Source: a virus. From it: DNA of 25,135 nt. Location: positions 1 through 25,135 of the IMG/VR virus record IMGVR_UViG_3300021424_000221. The stretch is one strand, 5' to 3'. Positions within the stretch are counted from its first letter, which is position 1. Each line of letters opens with the position of its first letter. The position numbers and the translations under genes were made by a program. The notes under the pieces are model-generated. The model had not been told where the DNA came from and made no database searches. It saw nothing but the letters and a program-made list of their open reading frames with translations. Below, piece after piece: positions 7,370-15,212 of this stretch.

Positions 7370-8027
7370 CATTAAGCAATCCAGACTCAAAAGAGATTGG
7401 ATGGACGAAACGTACAACAAACATGCGTATAGATGCTTGCCAATGTCAGCAGCAAATGTTAATGGATGGGAATTAATTCTTCAGCAAGATGTGGTGGTTC
7501 AGTGGGATGGTGGAAATTCTCCTCCAAAAGTCCTTGACGGAGAATTTTTAAATGGCAGACCTGTTGTAATACCATCAATAATAGGTATTATGTCATTTGC
7601 TACCGGATGGGCAATCAATACAGAGGAAGGGTACGATACTTGGATCACTGGATCTCCAAATTATTTCGTTGATGGAGCAGTTCCTTTGTCTGCAAGCATA
7701 CCTAGTTCTTGGTGGCCAGATGAGTTTAATATGAATTGGAAAATTACAAAAATTGGTGAGCCAGTAATTTTTAAAAGCGGCACGCCATTTATGTTCTTTA
7801 ATATTTATCCAAACAACCTACTACAAGAAGTAGATTTTTCAATAGAAAATTTATGGGATAAAAAAGAATTAATGGAAAAAAGACAAGCATACGGTGATGC
7901 AAAAATGAAAAAACTACATGAACAACCATGGACTTGGATGAATGGAATCAGAACTGGTCTAGACGAAAAAGGTAATACAATAGGTCCAAAAACGGAAGGT
8001 CTACCAAAGTTTAAGGAACCAGAATAG
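7329..8027 (+). CDS. DUF6065 family protein
   Basis: A 232-residue protein. I recognise the DUF6065 pattern: an N-terminal KQSRLKRDWMDETYNKHAYRC stretch (17-37), CLPMSAANVNGWEL (about 37-50), WDGG, GIMSFATGWAINT, the W-x-x-G-SPN motif, and a D-E-F-x-MNWK-x-T core. The family has no established activity that I know of. It is Trp-rich and has no membrane segment. The ATG at 7329 fits the family start; a GTG at 7317 would add four residues. The gene overlaps the preceding peroxidase-like gene by 41 bases, so it belongs to the same operon. Its place among 2OG oxygenases suggests a role in the same modification pathway, but that is inference. Confidence 0.7.
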   Translation: MKVTLTKTHQNPPSIKQSRLKRDWMDETYNKHAYRCLPMSAANVNGWELILQQDVVVQWDGGNSPPKVLDGEFLNGRPVVIPSIIGIMSFATGWAINTEEGYDTWITGSPNYFVDGAVPLSASIPSSWWPDEFNMNWKITKIGEPVIFKSGTPFMFFNIYPNNLLQEVDFSIENLWDKKELMEKRQAYGDAKMKKLHEQPWTWMNGIRTGLDEKGNTIGPKTEGLPKFKEPE

Positions 8028-8029
8028 GA

Positions 8030-8057
8030 TTGATTGTATTCATTTTAGCAGTACTAT
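8030..8057 (+). promoter_or_regulatory. Possible promoter before the small paralogue pair
   Basis: In the 64-base gap after the DUF6065 gene, TTGATT (8030-8035) and TACTAT (8052-8057) are 16 bases apart. A start near 8065 would give a short leader to the ATG at 8092. This rests on consensus similarity in an A+T-rich region and is weak. Confidence 0.3.
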
Positions 8058-8091
8058 AGCTAAGATCAGAGTAGAAAAGAGATATTAATAA

Positions 8092-8349
8092 ATGAATTTT
8101 TCAAACTTAAAAAAAGAAACAAAATTAGAAGTTTATAACAAAGTTCTGATTTCTCGAGAGCAAGCAATTCTTGAAAAGATTCTAGAATCTGGGTTAGATC
8201 CTGATGATTTTGATCCTGATTCTTTTCTTGGGTCATTTGAAGAGATAGATGAATCTATTGATACATATTCAAACTTACTTATTTTAAAGTTACACACTGA
8301 GGTCTATGTTAATATAAAAAACAAAATCAATCAATTGGAAAATGAATAA
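8092..8349 (+). CDS. Small acidic protein, paralogue A
   Basis: An 85-residue acidic protein, probably mostly helical, with no family that I recognise. Its central motif is GLDPDDFDPDSF (about 34-45), followed by a Glu-rich segment and a C-terminal helix ending INQLENE. The next gene has the same layout, so the two are tandem duplicates. There is no Cys, signal peptide or membrane segment. The size and the helical, acidic character would fit a chaperone, inhibitor or assembly factor, but nothing specific supports this. The start is ATG after AATAA, with AAAGAG about nine bases upstream. Confidence 0.65.
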   Translation: MNFSNLKKETKLEVYNKVLISREQAILEKILESGLDPDDFDPDSFLGSFEEIDESIDTYSNLLILKLHTEVYVNIKNKINQLENE

Positions 8350-8350
8350 A

Positions 8351-8587
8351 ATGAATTTTTCTTTGACTCTAGAAGAAAAGCTACTTACATATAAACAGAC
8401 AAAAAAATCTTTTGAAAAAGATTTAATACAAAGATTGTGCGCAATAGGTAAAGATCCAGAAAGTTTTGATATAGATAATTTTATTCCAGAGGAAGATAAA
8501 ATGTCTGAATTTTATATAAAAGAATTAATTTTAAAAATTAAAAAAGTAGAAGAAAAAATTAAAGAATTATCCAATTTAATTAATTAA
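8351..8587 (+). CDS. Small acidic protein, paralogue B
   Basis: A 78-residue protein paralogous to the one at 8092-8349. Shared features are an MNFS start, K-L...Y after about ten residues, the G-x-DP-x-x-FD-x-D-x-F motif, LILK, and a Lys/Glu-rich C-terminal helix. I chose ATG 8351 because it aligns with the MNFS start of paralogue A. An in-frame ATG at 8342 overlapping the previous stop is equally readable and would add three residues. Function unknown. Confidence 0.6.
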   Translation: MNFSLTLEEKLLTYKQTKKSFEKDLIQRLCAIGKDPESFDIDNFIPEEDKMSEFYIKELILKIKKVEEKIKELSNLIN

Positions 8588-8606
8588 AAGGAAGATTAAA
8601 TTTTCA

Positions 8607-9818
8607 ATGATTTATAAAAATGTAGAAAATTACGATCCATCGCTATATGCATGTTATGCCATAACTGATATTAAAGAAGATTTTGGCATATATACAGTTC
8701 ATTCAAGTGGTCTAAAAGAGTTATTTCATTATGATTTATATGAAATTGAAGATCATGTTCTAATAGCCTTTACAAAAATGTTTTTTTTCAAAACTGAATT
8801 TGTTTATAGAATTAAATCAGAAAATTATTCACAAGATATAAACGCTGAAACATTTGAGTCACTTGAGGATATTCTAAGTGGAGATTACGATAAAGAGTCT
8901 CACACTTTTATACTTCACAACTCCGTTGCTAATGTATCAGAAGATGAACATGGTGAATGGTTTGGGTCAGCCATAGATCCAAAGAGAAGATGTGATTTGA
9001 TCGATGATAACTATGCATCTATGCCGTTCGCAGATGCTAATAAAGAAGGTGCACCAGATATTGTAGATAGAGATTATCTTGGAAATGACGGCGTACTTGG
9101 TTGGCAGTTGGTTTTAGCATCAATGTCTAACCTTTATATTGCAAAATTAACACATGGATCAATTACTGATAGGGCGTATAAAGATTGGCCAGGTAGAGTT
9201 TTTATGTCTCAGACTTTCCCACATATTTTAAAAATGGCATATCAATGGTCTATCTTGGCGGAAGATCCATGGAATTCAAATGACACAATTGCAATAAAAT
9301 GCAAAAAAGCATTTCAAGATTGGGATATTCCATCAGATGCAATACAAGAATTAATTGATTCTCAGCCAAGTACTGTATTAGAGCATTATTTTAATGGAAA
9401 TGAAGATCCTAGACAGTCAATAGTTGAGCCAGCTGAGCTTGGTTCAAAATTCAAAAAATGGTTTATGTTAAACATAAGATACAGAACATTATCTTCATTG
9501 TTAGAAAATTTTCCTCTACCAATATCTATTCCACAATCAATTATCGATAAAGAAAAGGAATTTTTTGAATCTAAGATATATGAATTTGCAGTAAATAACT
9601 CACTAGATTTAGAAACAGTTTCAAGTGTTGATATATTGGATATGATATACAATTCATCTGACTATTTAGACGATAGAAGAAAAAACAATACTATAGAAGA
9701 TATTGTTCTTAAATATTTTTCTAGAACAGAAAAAAAATCAGTTAAAAATTATTTGAATCAAATTATTCAACCAATGAATTTTTCTGAGCAAGAATCTTCA
9801 GAAGAAGAAGATCAGTAA
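8607..9818 (+). CDS. Unknown 403-residue protein
   Basis: I do not recognise a family. The N-terminal 130 residues look like a mixed alpha/beta domain rich in aromatic and acidic residues. The middle section (about 160-250) contains GVLGWQLVLASMSNLYIAK, then PGRVFMSQTFPH and many Trp. The C-terminal third is helical and charged, ending in the acidic tail SEQESSEEEDQ. There is no clear membrane segment and no visible nucleotide-binding motif. An H-Y-D at 41-43 is not accompanied by the other oxygenase residues, so I do not call it an oxygenase. AAGGAAG lies about 13 bases before the ATG. It is in line with the oxygenase genes and 16 bases from the next one. It could be a recruitment or scaffold factor of the island. 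Confidence 0.65.
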   Translation: MIYKNVENYDPSLYACYAITDIKEDFGIYTVHSSGLKELFHYDLYEIEDHVLIAFTKMFFFKTEFVYRIKSENYSQDINAETFESLEDILSGDYDKESHTFILHNSVANVSEDEHGEWFGSAIDPKRRCDLIDDNYASMPFADANKEGAPDIVDRDYLGNDGVLGWQLVLASMSNLYIAKLTHGSITDRAYKDWPGRVFMSQTFPHILKMAYQWSILAEDPWNSNDTIAIKCKKAFQDWDIPSDAIQELIDSQPSTVLEHYFNGNEDPRQSIVEPAELGSKFKKWFMLNIRYRTLSSLLENFPLPISIPQSIIDKEKEFFESKIYEFAVNNSLDLETVSSVDILDMIYNSSDYLDDRRKNNTIEDIVLKYFSRTEKKSVKNYLNQIIQPMNFSEQESSEEEDQ

Positions 9819-9834
9819 AATAATTTCAATTTAC

Positions 9835-10506
9835 ATGTTGATAAAAGACAATTGTTTAGATCAAGATACATATGAGGAAGTAATTTCTGACAATCTTTTT
9901 TTTCCCGAGATAATGAATTATGGAGAAAAAATAGCAGAACATCTAAATTCATATCATGATGAAAAAAGCGACTGCTTTGCCCCATACATGTTTTGGGATG
10001 GCTGGTGGAGAACTCCAGCTAATACTTTAAAGAAAAAAGTTATCCAATCTTTATGGAAAGATCTAATGATTTGGGATCTAAATGATATTTTGGGATTTGA
10101 ATATTGGACAAGAACTTATCTTCCAGGACAATATTTAGACATTCATGTAGATGAAGATACATTTCTTTACGCAGAATCAAAAATTTTTAAAGGACCAATA
10201 TATGGTTGTGTTTTTTATGGCAAAGAAAATGAAGATGGTGGATTTTTAGAAATTCATAAAAAAACATTAGAAGATGGCAAAAAAAATATACTAGAAAAAA
10301 AATATATTAAAAAATATATATCTTTAAAAAAAGATAGAGAAAAAATAGCCTACAAAGGAAATAGAGCTATTTTTTTTGATGCCGGTCATGTATTACACAA
10401 TACAGTTGGGTCAAAGTCTGGAATAAGACAAGTGCTTGTTGTTAATCTTTGGCATAAGGATAATCCACCTCTAGCATTATCTAATGGAAGTTTCTATTAC
10501 GAATAG
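9835..10506 (+). CDS. 2OG-Fe(II) oxygenase, divergent
   Basis: A 223-residue protein. H104-V-D106 (YLDIHVDED) and the distal H188 (GHVLHNT; H185 is also possible) form the iron site, with R198 (GIRQVLVVNLW) for 2-oxoglutarate. It lacks the YFNDDY..GGEL block of the other members, having CVFYGKENEDGGFLEI instead. It also has an additional Lys-rich insert (about 149-170) between the strands. It is therefore a separate lineage in the island and may have a distinct substrate. It begins with a short divergent N-terminus (MLIKDNCLDQDTYEEV). The gene is intact and complete. Confidence 0.8.
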   Translation: MLIKDNCLDQDTYEEVISDNLFFPEIMNYGEKIAEHLNSYHDEKSDCFAPYMFWDGWWRTPANTLKKKVIQSLWKDLMIWDLNDILGFEYWTRTYLPGQYLDIHVDEDTFLYAESKIFKGPIYGCVFYGKENEDGGFLEIHKKTLEDGKKNILEKKYIKKYISLKKDREKIAYKGNRAIFFDAGHVLHNTVGSKSGIRQVLVVNLWHKDNPPLALSNGSFYYE

Positions 10507-10513
10507 GACTTTG

Positions 10514-10522
10514 TGATATAAT
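10514..10522 (+). promoter_or_regulatory. Extended -10 promoter, probably leaderless
   Basis: TGATATAAT is a perfect extended -10 (TG-n-TATAAT) ending eight bases before the ATG at 10530. Transcription normally starts about seven bases after the -10, that is at or next to the A of this ATG. No Shine-Dalgarno sequence is present, which fits a leaderless message. I see no good -35 box. Confidence 0.5.
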
Positions 10523-10529
10523 TATATCT

Positions 10530-10838
10530 ATGGATGAATATAATAAAAATTTTTTAGGTAAATGGAATCTTAAAATAGATACACCATTTGGAGAAGAAGA
10601 ATGTTATTTTGATATATCTATATTAGATAATATAGCTCATTATAAAATATATAATGAAAAAGGCTTTGTTAATCTTCAGCAAAAAAATAACACAAAAAAT
10701 TTCATAATGCTGGTTGGAAAAACTGAATTCCCCATACCTTGTACATTGACCATGAACCTATCGTTGGATGATGATAATCTTTTTGGTCAAATAAAAGTTG
10801 ACAATTATTTACAAGTAAATTTTGTTGGAGAAAAATAA
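10530..10838 (+). CDS. Small beta-rich protein, hypothetical
   Basis: A 102-residue protein starting MDEYNKNFLGKWNLKIDTPFG and ending VDNYLQVNFVGEK. The pattern of a G-x-W-x-L-x-I-x-TP-x-G start, alternating beta strands and a final N-L-FGQIKV...F-x-G segment resembles small lipocalin-like beta-barrel proteins of unknown role. I cannot name a family with certainty. It has no signal peptide. Its stop overlaps the ATG of the next gene by one base (TAATG), so it is coupled with the peroxidase-like protein. The start lies directly after an extended -10 and has no ribosome site. Confidence 0.6.
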   Translation: MDEYNKNFLGKWNLKIDTPFGEEECYFDISILDNIAHYKIYNEKGFVNLQQKNNTKNFIMLVGKTEFPIPCTLTMNLSLDDDNLFGQIKVDNYLQVNFVGEK

Positions 10839-11452
10839 TGTCTGTTTATGATATACAAATAAATTCTATTACTGGTGAAAATAATTATCTATCTAATTTT
10901 CGTGGTAAAATTACTTTAATGGTCAATATATCTAGTAAGTATGGATATAGTCCACAATGCTCAAAGTTTTGGTCCTACGCAAGAACATGTAGACAATTAT
11001 GGCAACTACAACACGTACATGAAGAATTTAAAGACAGAGGCTTTTCTGTATTGGGATTTCCATGTAACCAATTTGGCTTTATGGAACCAGGAACTAATGA
11101 AGAAATTGATAATTTTATAAAAGATAATTATTCATTTGTTACTTTTCCAATTCTAGAAAAAGTTGAAGTAAATGGAAAAAATGAGCACCCATTATTTTCA
11201 GCCTTAAAAGGTTATGAAAAAAGAGCATATTCCGATAGTAAAGCAGACGCTTCTGATCAAGCAATAATGGGGCAAAATTTAGCAGGGCAAGCTATAGCTA
11301 GGATATCTCATAATTATGAAAAGTTCTTAGTAAGTAGAGATGGCATTATGATGTCTAGATTCAATTGGCAAGATATGCCTCTAGATACAATTCCCAGAAT
11401 TCAAGGTGCAGGATGGACAGTAAGAGAAGCAATAGATGAGGTCTTAGGATAA
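10838..11452 (+). CDS. Glutathione-peroxidase-fold protein lacking the peroxidatic Cys
   Basis: A 204-residue protein of the glutathione peroxidase family. Visible blocks are FRGKITLMVNISSKYGYSPQ (21-40), RGFSVLGFPCNQFGFMEPG (67-85), FPILEKVEVNGKNEHPLF (103-120) and NYEKFLVSRDG (159-169). The peroxidatic Cys is replaced by Tyr (Y35, TAT). The resolving Cys of the two-Cys members is Ile (I94). The Gln (Q78) and the Asn (N159) of the active site are kept, and the Trp is His. About 13 extra residues with two Cys (C41, C51) follow the active-site loop. Classical peroxidase activity is therefore unlikely. It is in one transcription unit with the oxygenases, with one-base overlaps on both sides. 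Confidence 0.78.
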   Translation: MSVYDIQINSITGENNYLSNFRGKITLMVNISSKYGYSPQCSKFWSYARTCRQLWQLQHVHEEFKDRGFSVLGFPCNQFGFMEPGTNEEIDNFIKDNYSFVTFPILEKVEVNGKNEHPLFSALKGYEKRAYSDSKADASDQAIMGQNLAGQAIARISHNYEKFLVSRDGIMMSRFNWQDMPLDTIPRIQGAGWTVREAIDEVLG

Positions 11453-12570
11453 TGGAAGATAACAAAGAATTCTTCTTAAGAGATGAGTCTAGAATGAGTT
11501 CAGAAGCATATCCAGTGTCTCCAGAGTTTGATAAAAATGTTATCAATGAAATAGCTAAGCTTGAGACAGAAGAACTTGCGCCAGGTATCATAGTTGTAAA
11601 AAACGCCTTTGAAATTGATCAAAATCTTATTCTGAGCCACATAGACGAAAGAGCACAAAAGGCCCATGAATCCAGATGGAATTACAAAGAAATAGATGGT
11701 GTAACTTATGGAATTAACGAAGATGGTTTTAGGTATCGAATGGAAGATGTTCCAGCAGCACCAGTTAGAATACTTGATCCTGTAAATCCAAATACAAAAG
11801 AGAAAATAAAAAATTTCTTTATCTATTTAGAAGATCAAATATACAAAAGTCTTATTAAATATATAGACTACTATCCTTTGATGATAGGTTCAATTTGGTG
11901 GAAAACTAGAGGTCATATTCTTAGATATGGTGATGGTGGAATATTGGGTTGTCACGCAGATAACGACACAAACTATAAGGTTACTAAAGGTATTAGATAT
12001 ATGCCTAAGGGGATGGTTGCCTCTCGTCAAACATGTGGTGCATTAATTTATTTAAACGATTGTGTTGACTCAGAGGAAGAATTAAATGGAAAGAATTTTA
12101 CTGGTGGAAATTTAAGATTTGTACACTTAAAAATTTCTTATAAACCAAAAAAGGGAGATATAATATTTTTTCCAACAAATTATGTTGCAGCTCATGACGT
12201 AGAAAGAATGGGAAAAGGAGTTAGATATTCCTATTTAACCTTTTTTGGACAAGGATCTTCAGACCAATCGTGTAATATAGTTATCACTGAGCCAAAAGAG
12301 AGTTTTGAATGGTGCCCACCAGTTTGGTTGAACAATATTTATGATGATTATGAAATGTATTGTAGAACAGAATATTCTAGATGGGAGACTAAAGCTGAAC
12401 AATTTGGTCTAGAAGCAGGATGGAATCCAGTGTATCAGGGTAGGGAGGTTACTCAATATGGTCAAAGTCACGATACAATTACTTTTGAAGATAATGATTT
12501 AATGAATAAAGAACCCCAAGCTGTTGATCTTCCAGAAGGACCATGTGGAACAGAACCAAAATTGGTGTAA
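11452..12570 (+). CDS. 2OG-Fe(II) oxygenase, tandem paralogue 1
   Basis: A 372-residue protein, first and longest of four tandem paralogues. Common layout: an APGIIVVKNAF segment (43-53), a helical part with SIWWKTRGHILRYGDGG (147-163), the iron site H168-A-D170 and H248 (AAHDV), and R258 (GVRYSYLTFFGQGS). LIYLNDCVD and FTGGNLRF form the central strands, and YKPKKGDIIFFPTNY leads to the distal His. It has a 40-residue N-terminal extension and a 90-residue C-terminal extension (from about 280) that its paralogues lack or shorten. The start overlaps the previous stop by one base. The prolyl-hydroxylase-like core suggests a peptide or protein substrate. Confidence 0.86.
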   Translation: MEDNKEFFLRDESRMSSEAYPVSPEFDKNVINEIAKLETEELAPGIIVVKNAFEIDQNLILSHIDERAQKAHESRWNYKEIDGVTYGINEDGFRYRMEDVPAAPVRILDPVNPNTKEKIKNFFIYLEDQIYKSLIKYIDYYPLMIGSIWWKTRGHILRYGDGGILGCHADNDTNYKVTKGIRYMPKGMVASRQTCGALIYLNDCVDSEEELNGKNFTGGNLRFVHLKISYKPKKGDIIFFPTNYVAAHDVERMGKGVRYSYLTFFGQGSSDQSCNIVITEPKESFEWCPPVWLNNIYDDYEMYCRTEYSRWETKAEQFGLEAGWNPVYQGREVTQYGQSHDTITFEDNDLMNKEPQAVDLPEGPCGTEPKLV

Positions 12571-12576
12571 AATTAT

Positions 12577-13512
12577 ATGTTTGATGTTAAAGAAGATAAT
12601 ATAGAAAAACACGACATGGGAATCATTCTGTTTAAGAATGTTATACCAATGGAAGATTATTCTTTTATAATAGATTTTGCAGCCTCACTAAGACAAACAG
12701 CGCTTGAGCAAGATTTTACTTACATAAAAGATGAAGATGAAAATCCTCTGTATGCAATAAACAGAAGCGGTCATAGATATTCATTAGAGGACATTAACAT
12801 ATCGTGCAACCACATAATGAATTTTCTTGAAGATAAAACATTAGATAGTAAATATTTTAAATTTTTTAAGATATGTGAAGAAGTTTTGTACAACTGTATG
12901 TTGAGATATGTGGAATTTTTTCCAATGATGATCCCATGTTTGTGGTGGAGAACTCAGGGCCATATAGTTGGATATGGCCCTGGCGCAAAGTTTGGTATAC
13001 ATTGTGATAATGATGTTAATTATCAGCCAGGAGCAGAACCAGATCAGCAACTTGCTATCAGAAATGTTCTTGGTGGTTTAATTTATTTTAATAATTCTGT
13101 TGAATCTGTTGAACTAATCAAAAATAATTATGATTACGTTGGTGGCGAAATATACTTTCCTTATGCAGACTATAAATATTCTCCAAAAGCTGGAGATGTT
13201 CTTATGTTTCCTTCTAATTATTTGGGCACACACAGAGTGCTTGAATGTCAACATGGAGAAAGATATGCATATGTTGGATATTTTGCGCAAGGATCAAACG
13301 ATGAAAAAGTCGGAGTAAATATAAGGCAGCCTTCTGATGTAATAGATAGTGGTCAAGTCTGGATGCCATCCATAATGGATGATTATATTGACCATCTTAA
13401 AAAAAGAAATATTGATATATACTCAGAAAAAAATACGTATTTAACTGAAGCAGTTAAAAGACCCATGACAAGTCATGATACCAATAGGGAAATTATAAAA
13501 AATGTTATTTAA
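12577..13512 (+). CDS. 2OG-Fe(II) oxygenase, tandem paralogue 2
   Basis: A 311-residue paralogue of the previous gene. GIILFKNVIP (15-24), CLWWRTQGHIVGYGPG (121-136), the iron ligands H142-C-D144 and H219 (GTHRV), and R229 (GERYAYVGYFAQGS) are in the same order. Between them lie LIYFNNSVES and YVGGEIYFP. It starts six bases after the stop of paralogue 1 and its end overlaps paralogue 3 by 11 bases. All catalytic residues are present. No strong ribosome site is visible, so translation may depend on coupling. Confidence 0.87.
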   Translation: MFDVKEDNIEKHDMGIILFKNVIPMEDYSFIIDFAASLRQTALEQDFTYIKDEDENPLYAINRSGHRYSLEDINISCNHIMNFLEDKTLDSKYFKFFKICEEVLYNCMLRYVEFFPMMIPCLWWRTQGHIVGYGPGAKFGIHCDNDVNYQPGAEPDQQLAIRNVLGGLIYFNNSVESVELIKNNYDYVGGEIYFPYADYKYSPKAGDVLMFPSNYLGTHRVLECQHGERYAYVGYFAQGSNDEKVGVNIRQPSDVIDSGQVWMPSIMDDYIDHLKKRNIDIYSEKNTYLTEAVKRPMTSHDTNREIIKNVI

Positions 13513-14383
13513 TAAAGTTGATCCTAAAAATCTTGGTGGTGGAGTAGTTCTTTTTGAAAACTGTATTCAATTAGACTGGGATTATTTAATTAAAAAATCA
13601 GATCAATTAATCCAAGAGGAATGGTCTGATATGTATAGCCCTGGAATAGATCCAGAAACTGGTGAAGAAATATATGTTAATAAAAGTGGTTACTTCTTCA
13701 ATAAAACAAGTATAGACTTAATGCCAAAGAGAGCTAGTTCAATACATTATAAAGATGACTCAAATGTAAAAGAAATTCTAAACTTTTTAGAACAATGTAA
13801 AGATAAGTGCCTCCTACAATATCTGGAAATTTTTCCTCTAGCGTATAAATGTATTTGGTGGAAAGTAAAAGGTCATATATTGCAGTATCCAAAAAATGTG
13901 TATCTTGGTTCTCATTCTGATATAAGCGCAGACTATATATATGGAATATTAGAACCAAAAGATCAATTAGCTTTAAGAAATGTCCTCACTAGTTTAGTCT
14001 ATTTCAATGATTCTGTTGATAACGAAGAGGATTTAAATAGTCAAAATTATACTGGTGGTCATCATTACTTTAATTACTTAAATATAGATTATTCTCCTAA
14101 AAAGGGAGATATAATAATGTTTCCATCGAATTATATGGCAGCTCATGAAGTGAAACCAGTTACCAATGGGTTCAGATATAGTTATCTAGGTTGGTATAGT
14201 CAAGGAACTCCAAATCCAGCAGTGCACGAATATGTTGCAGACCCCGTTACCGAACCAGAGTTGGCAGAAAAGGCGACTAACGTATATATGTCAACGCTTA
14301 GAGAGGATTTTCAGAGATACCTTAAAGAATGTGGGTATTCAGAAAACTCTGAACAATATTATATTACTAAGTCAAATTACTAA
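13502..14383 (+). CDS. 2OG-Fe(II) oxygenase, tandem paralogue 3
   Basis: A 293-residue member of the four-gene array. CIWWKVKGHILQYPKN (117-132), H138-S-D140, H215 (AAHEV) and R225 (GFRYSYLGWYSQGT) give the active site. LVYFNDSVDNEEDL is shared almost exactly with paralogue 1 (LIYLNDCVDSEEEL). Residues 47-53 are rich in Pro and Gly (PGIDPET), a short insert not seen in the others. The start overlaps the previous gene by 11 bases. The gene is intact. Confidence 0.86.
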   Translation: MLFNKVDPKNLGGGVVLFENCIQLDWDYLIKKSDQLIQEEWSDMYSPGIDPETGEEIYVNKSGYFFNKTSIDLMPKRASSIHYKDDSNVKEILNFLEQCKDKCLLQYLEIFPLAYKCIWWKVKGHILQYPKNVYLGSHSDISADYIYGILEPKDQLALRNVLTSLVYFNDSVDNEEDLNSQNYTGGHHYFNYLNIDYSPKKGDIIMFPSNYMAAHEVKPVTNGFRYSYLGWYSQGTPNPAVHEYVADPVTEPELAEKATNVYMSTLREDFQRYLKECGYSENSEQYYITKSNY

Positions 14384-14391
14384 GGAAAATT

Positions 14392-15198
14392 ATGAAGTCA
14401 AGACATATTGGAATGGGAGTTGTAATTTGCGAAGACGTTATTGATATAGATCAAGATTTTTTGTTTGAATATATAAATTGGATTCGCAAAAATCAAGAAG
14501 ATACATTTACTTACCACGAAGAAAATGGAGTAAAGTATGCAGTTAATAAAACTGGATTTAAGTTTAAATTAGAAGATGTACAACAAGCGCCCCAGAGATA
14601 TCTAGACACTAAAGGCCAAAATTTTTATACAGAAACACCAAAGGAATATATTAATTTTGTAGACAATTTAGAAAATGCAGTTTATGATGCTTTAGTAGAA
14701 TATTGCTGTTATTTCCCTGATGCAGCGACTACTTCATGGTGGAGACCAACTGGTCATATAGCTGGATATGAAAATGGTCAAAGAATAGGACCACACTGTG
14801 ACGATCAGGTACCATATGAGTGGGGTAAAGAAACGGGAAATCAAGTATCAATGCACAATAGCTCAAGTATAAATCTCTATCTTAATGACTGCGTGTCTAG
14901 CGAAAGTGAAATGACTGATTATTCTTACTTGGGTGGACAAATTCATTTTCCGAATGTTCCATATGTTTATGCACCCAAAAGTGGCAGTGTAGCAATATAT
15001 CCATCATCATACATGGGAAGGCATGAGGTTTATCCAGTAACATTTGGACAAAGATATGCATTCTTGAGCATATCTTGCTATGGAACTTCTTTTGAGCAAA
15101 AAGAGATTGTTGGACAAGAAAATCCACATAAATTTTGGATGCCAGATATAATTAAAGATGTTCATAATAAAATAAATAGTAAAGAATATAAATTGTAA
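14392..15198 (+). CDS. 2OG-Fe(II) oxygenase, tandem paralogue 4
   Basis: A 268-residue protein, the shortest of the four. GMGVVICEDVI (7-17), SWWRPTGHIAGYENGQ (115-130), H135-C-D137, H211 (GRHEV) and R221 (GQRYAFLSISCYGTS) mark the fold and active site. It is the most diverged paralogue: the strand is NLYLNDCVSSESEM and the tail is short. An AAGGA starting inside the previous stop codon sits five bases before the ATG, giving good initiation. Its 3' neighbour is the FkbM-like methyltransferase, in the same direction. Confidence 0.86.
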   Translation: MKSRHIGMGVVICEDVIDIDQDFLFEYINWIRKNQEDTFTYHEENGVKYAVNKTGFKFKLEDVQQAPQRYLDTKGQNFYTETPKEYINFVDNLENAVYDALVEYCCYFPDAATTSWWRPTGHIAGYENGQRIGPHCDDQVPYEWGKETGNQVSMHNSSSINLYLNDCVSSESEMTDYSYLGGQIHFPNVPYVYAPKSGSVAIYPSSYMGRHEVYPVTFGQRYAFLSISCYGTSFEQKEIVGQENPHKFWMPDIIKDVHNKINSKEYKL

Positions 15199-15212
15199 GG
15201 TTTGAATATTCT

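Noticed and set aside
8727-8735. H-Y-D in the 403-residue protein as an oxygenase triad
   Set aside because: No matching distal His with a following Arg/Lys strand and no core strand pattern are visible.
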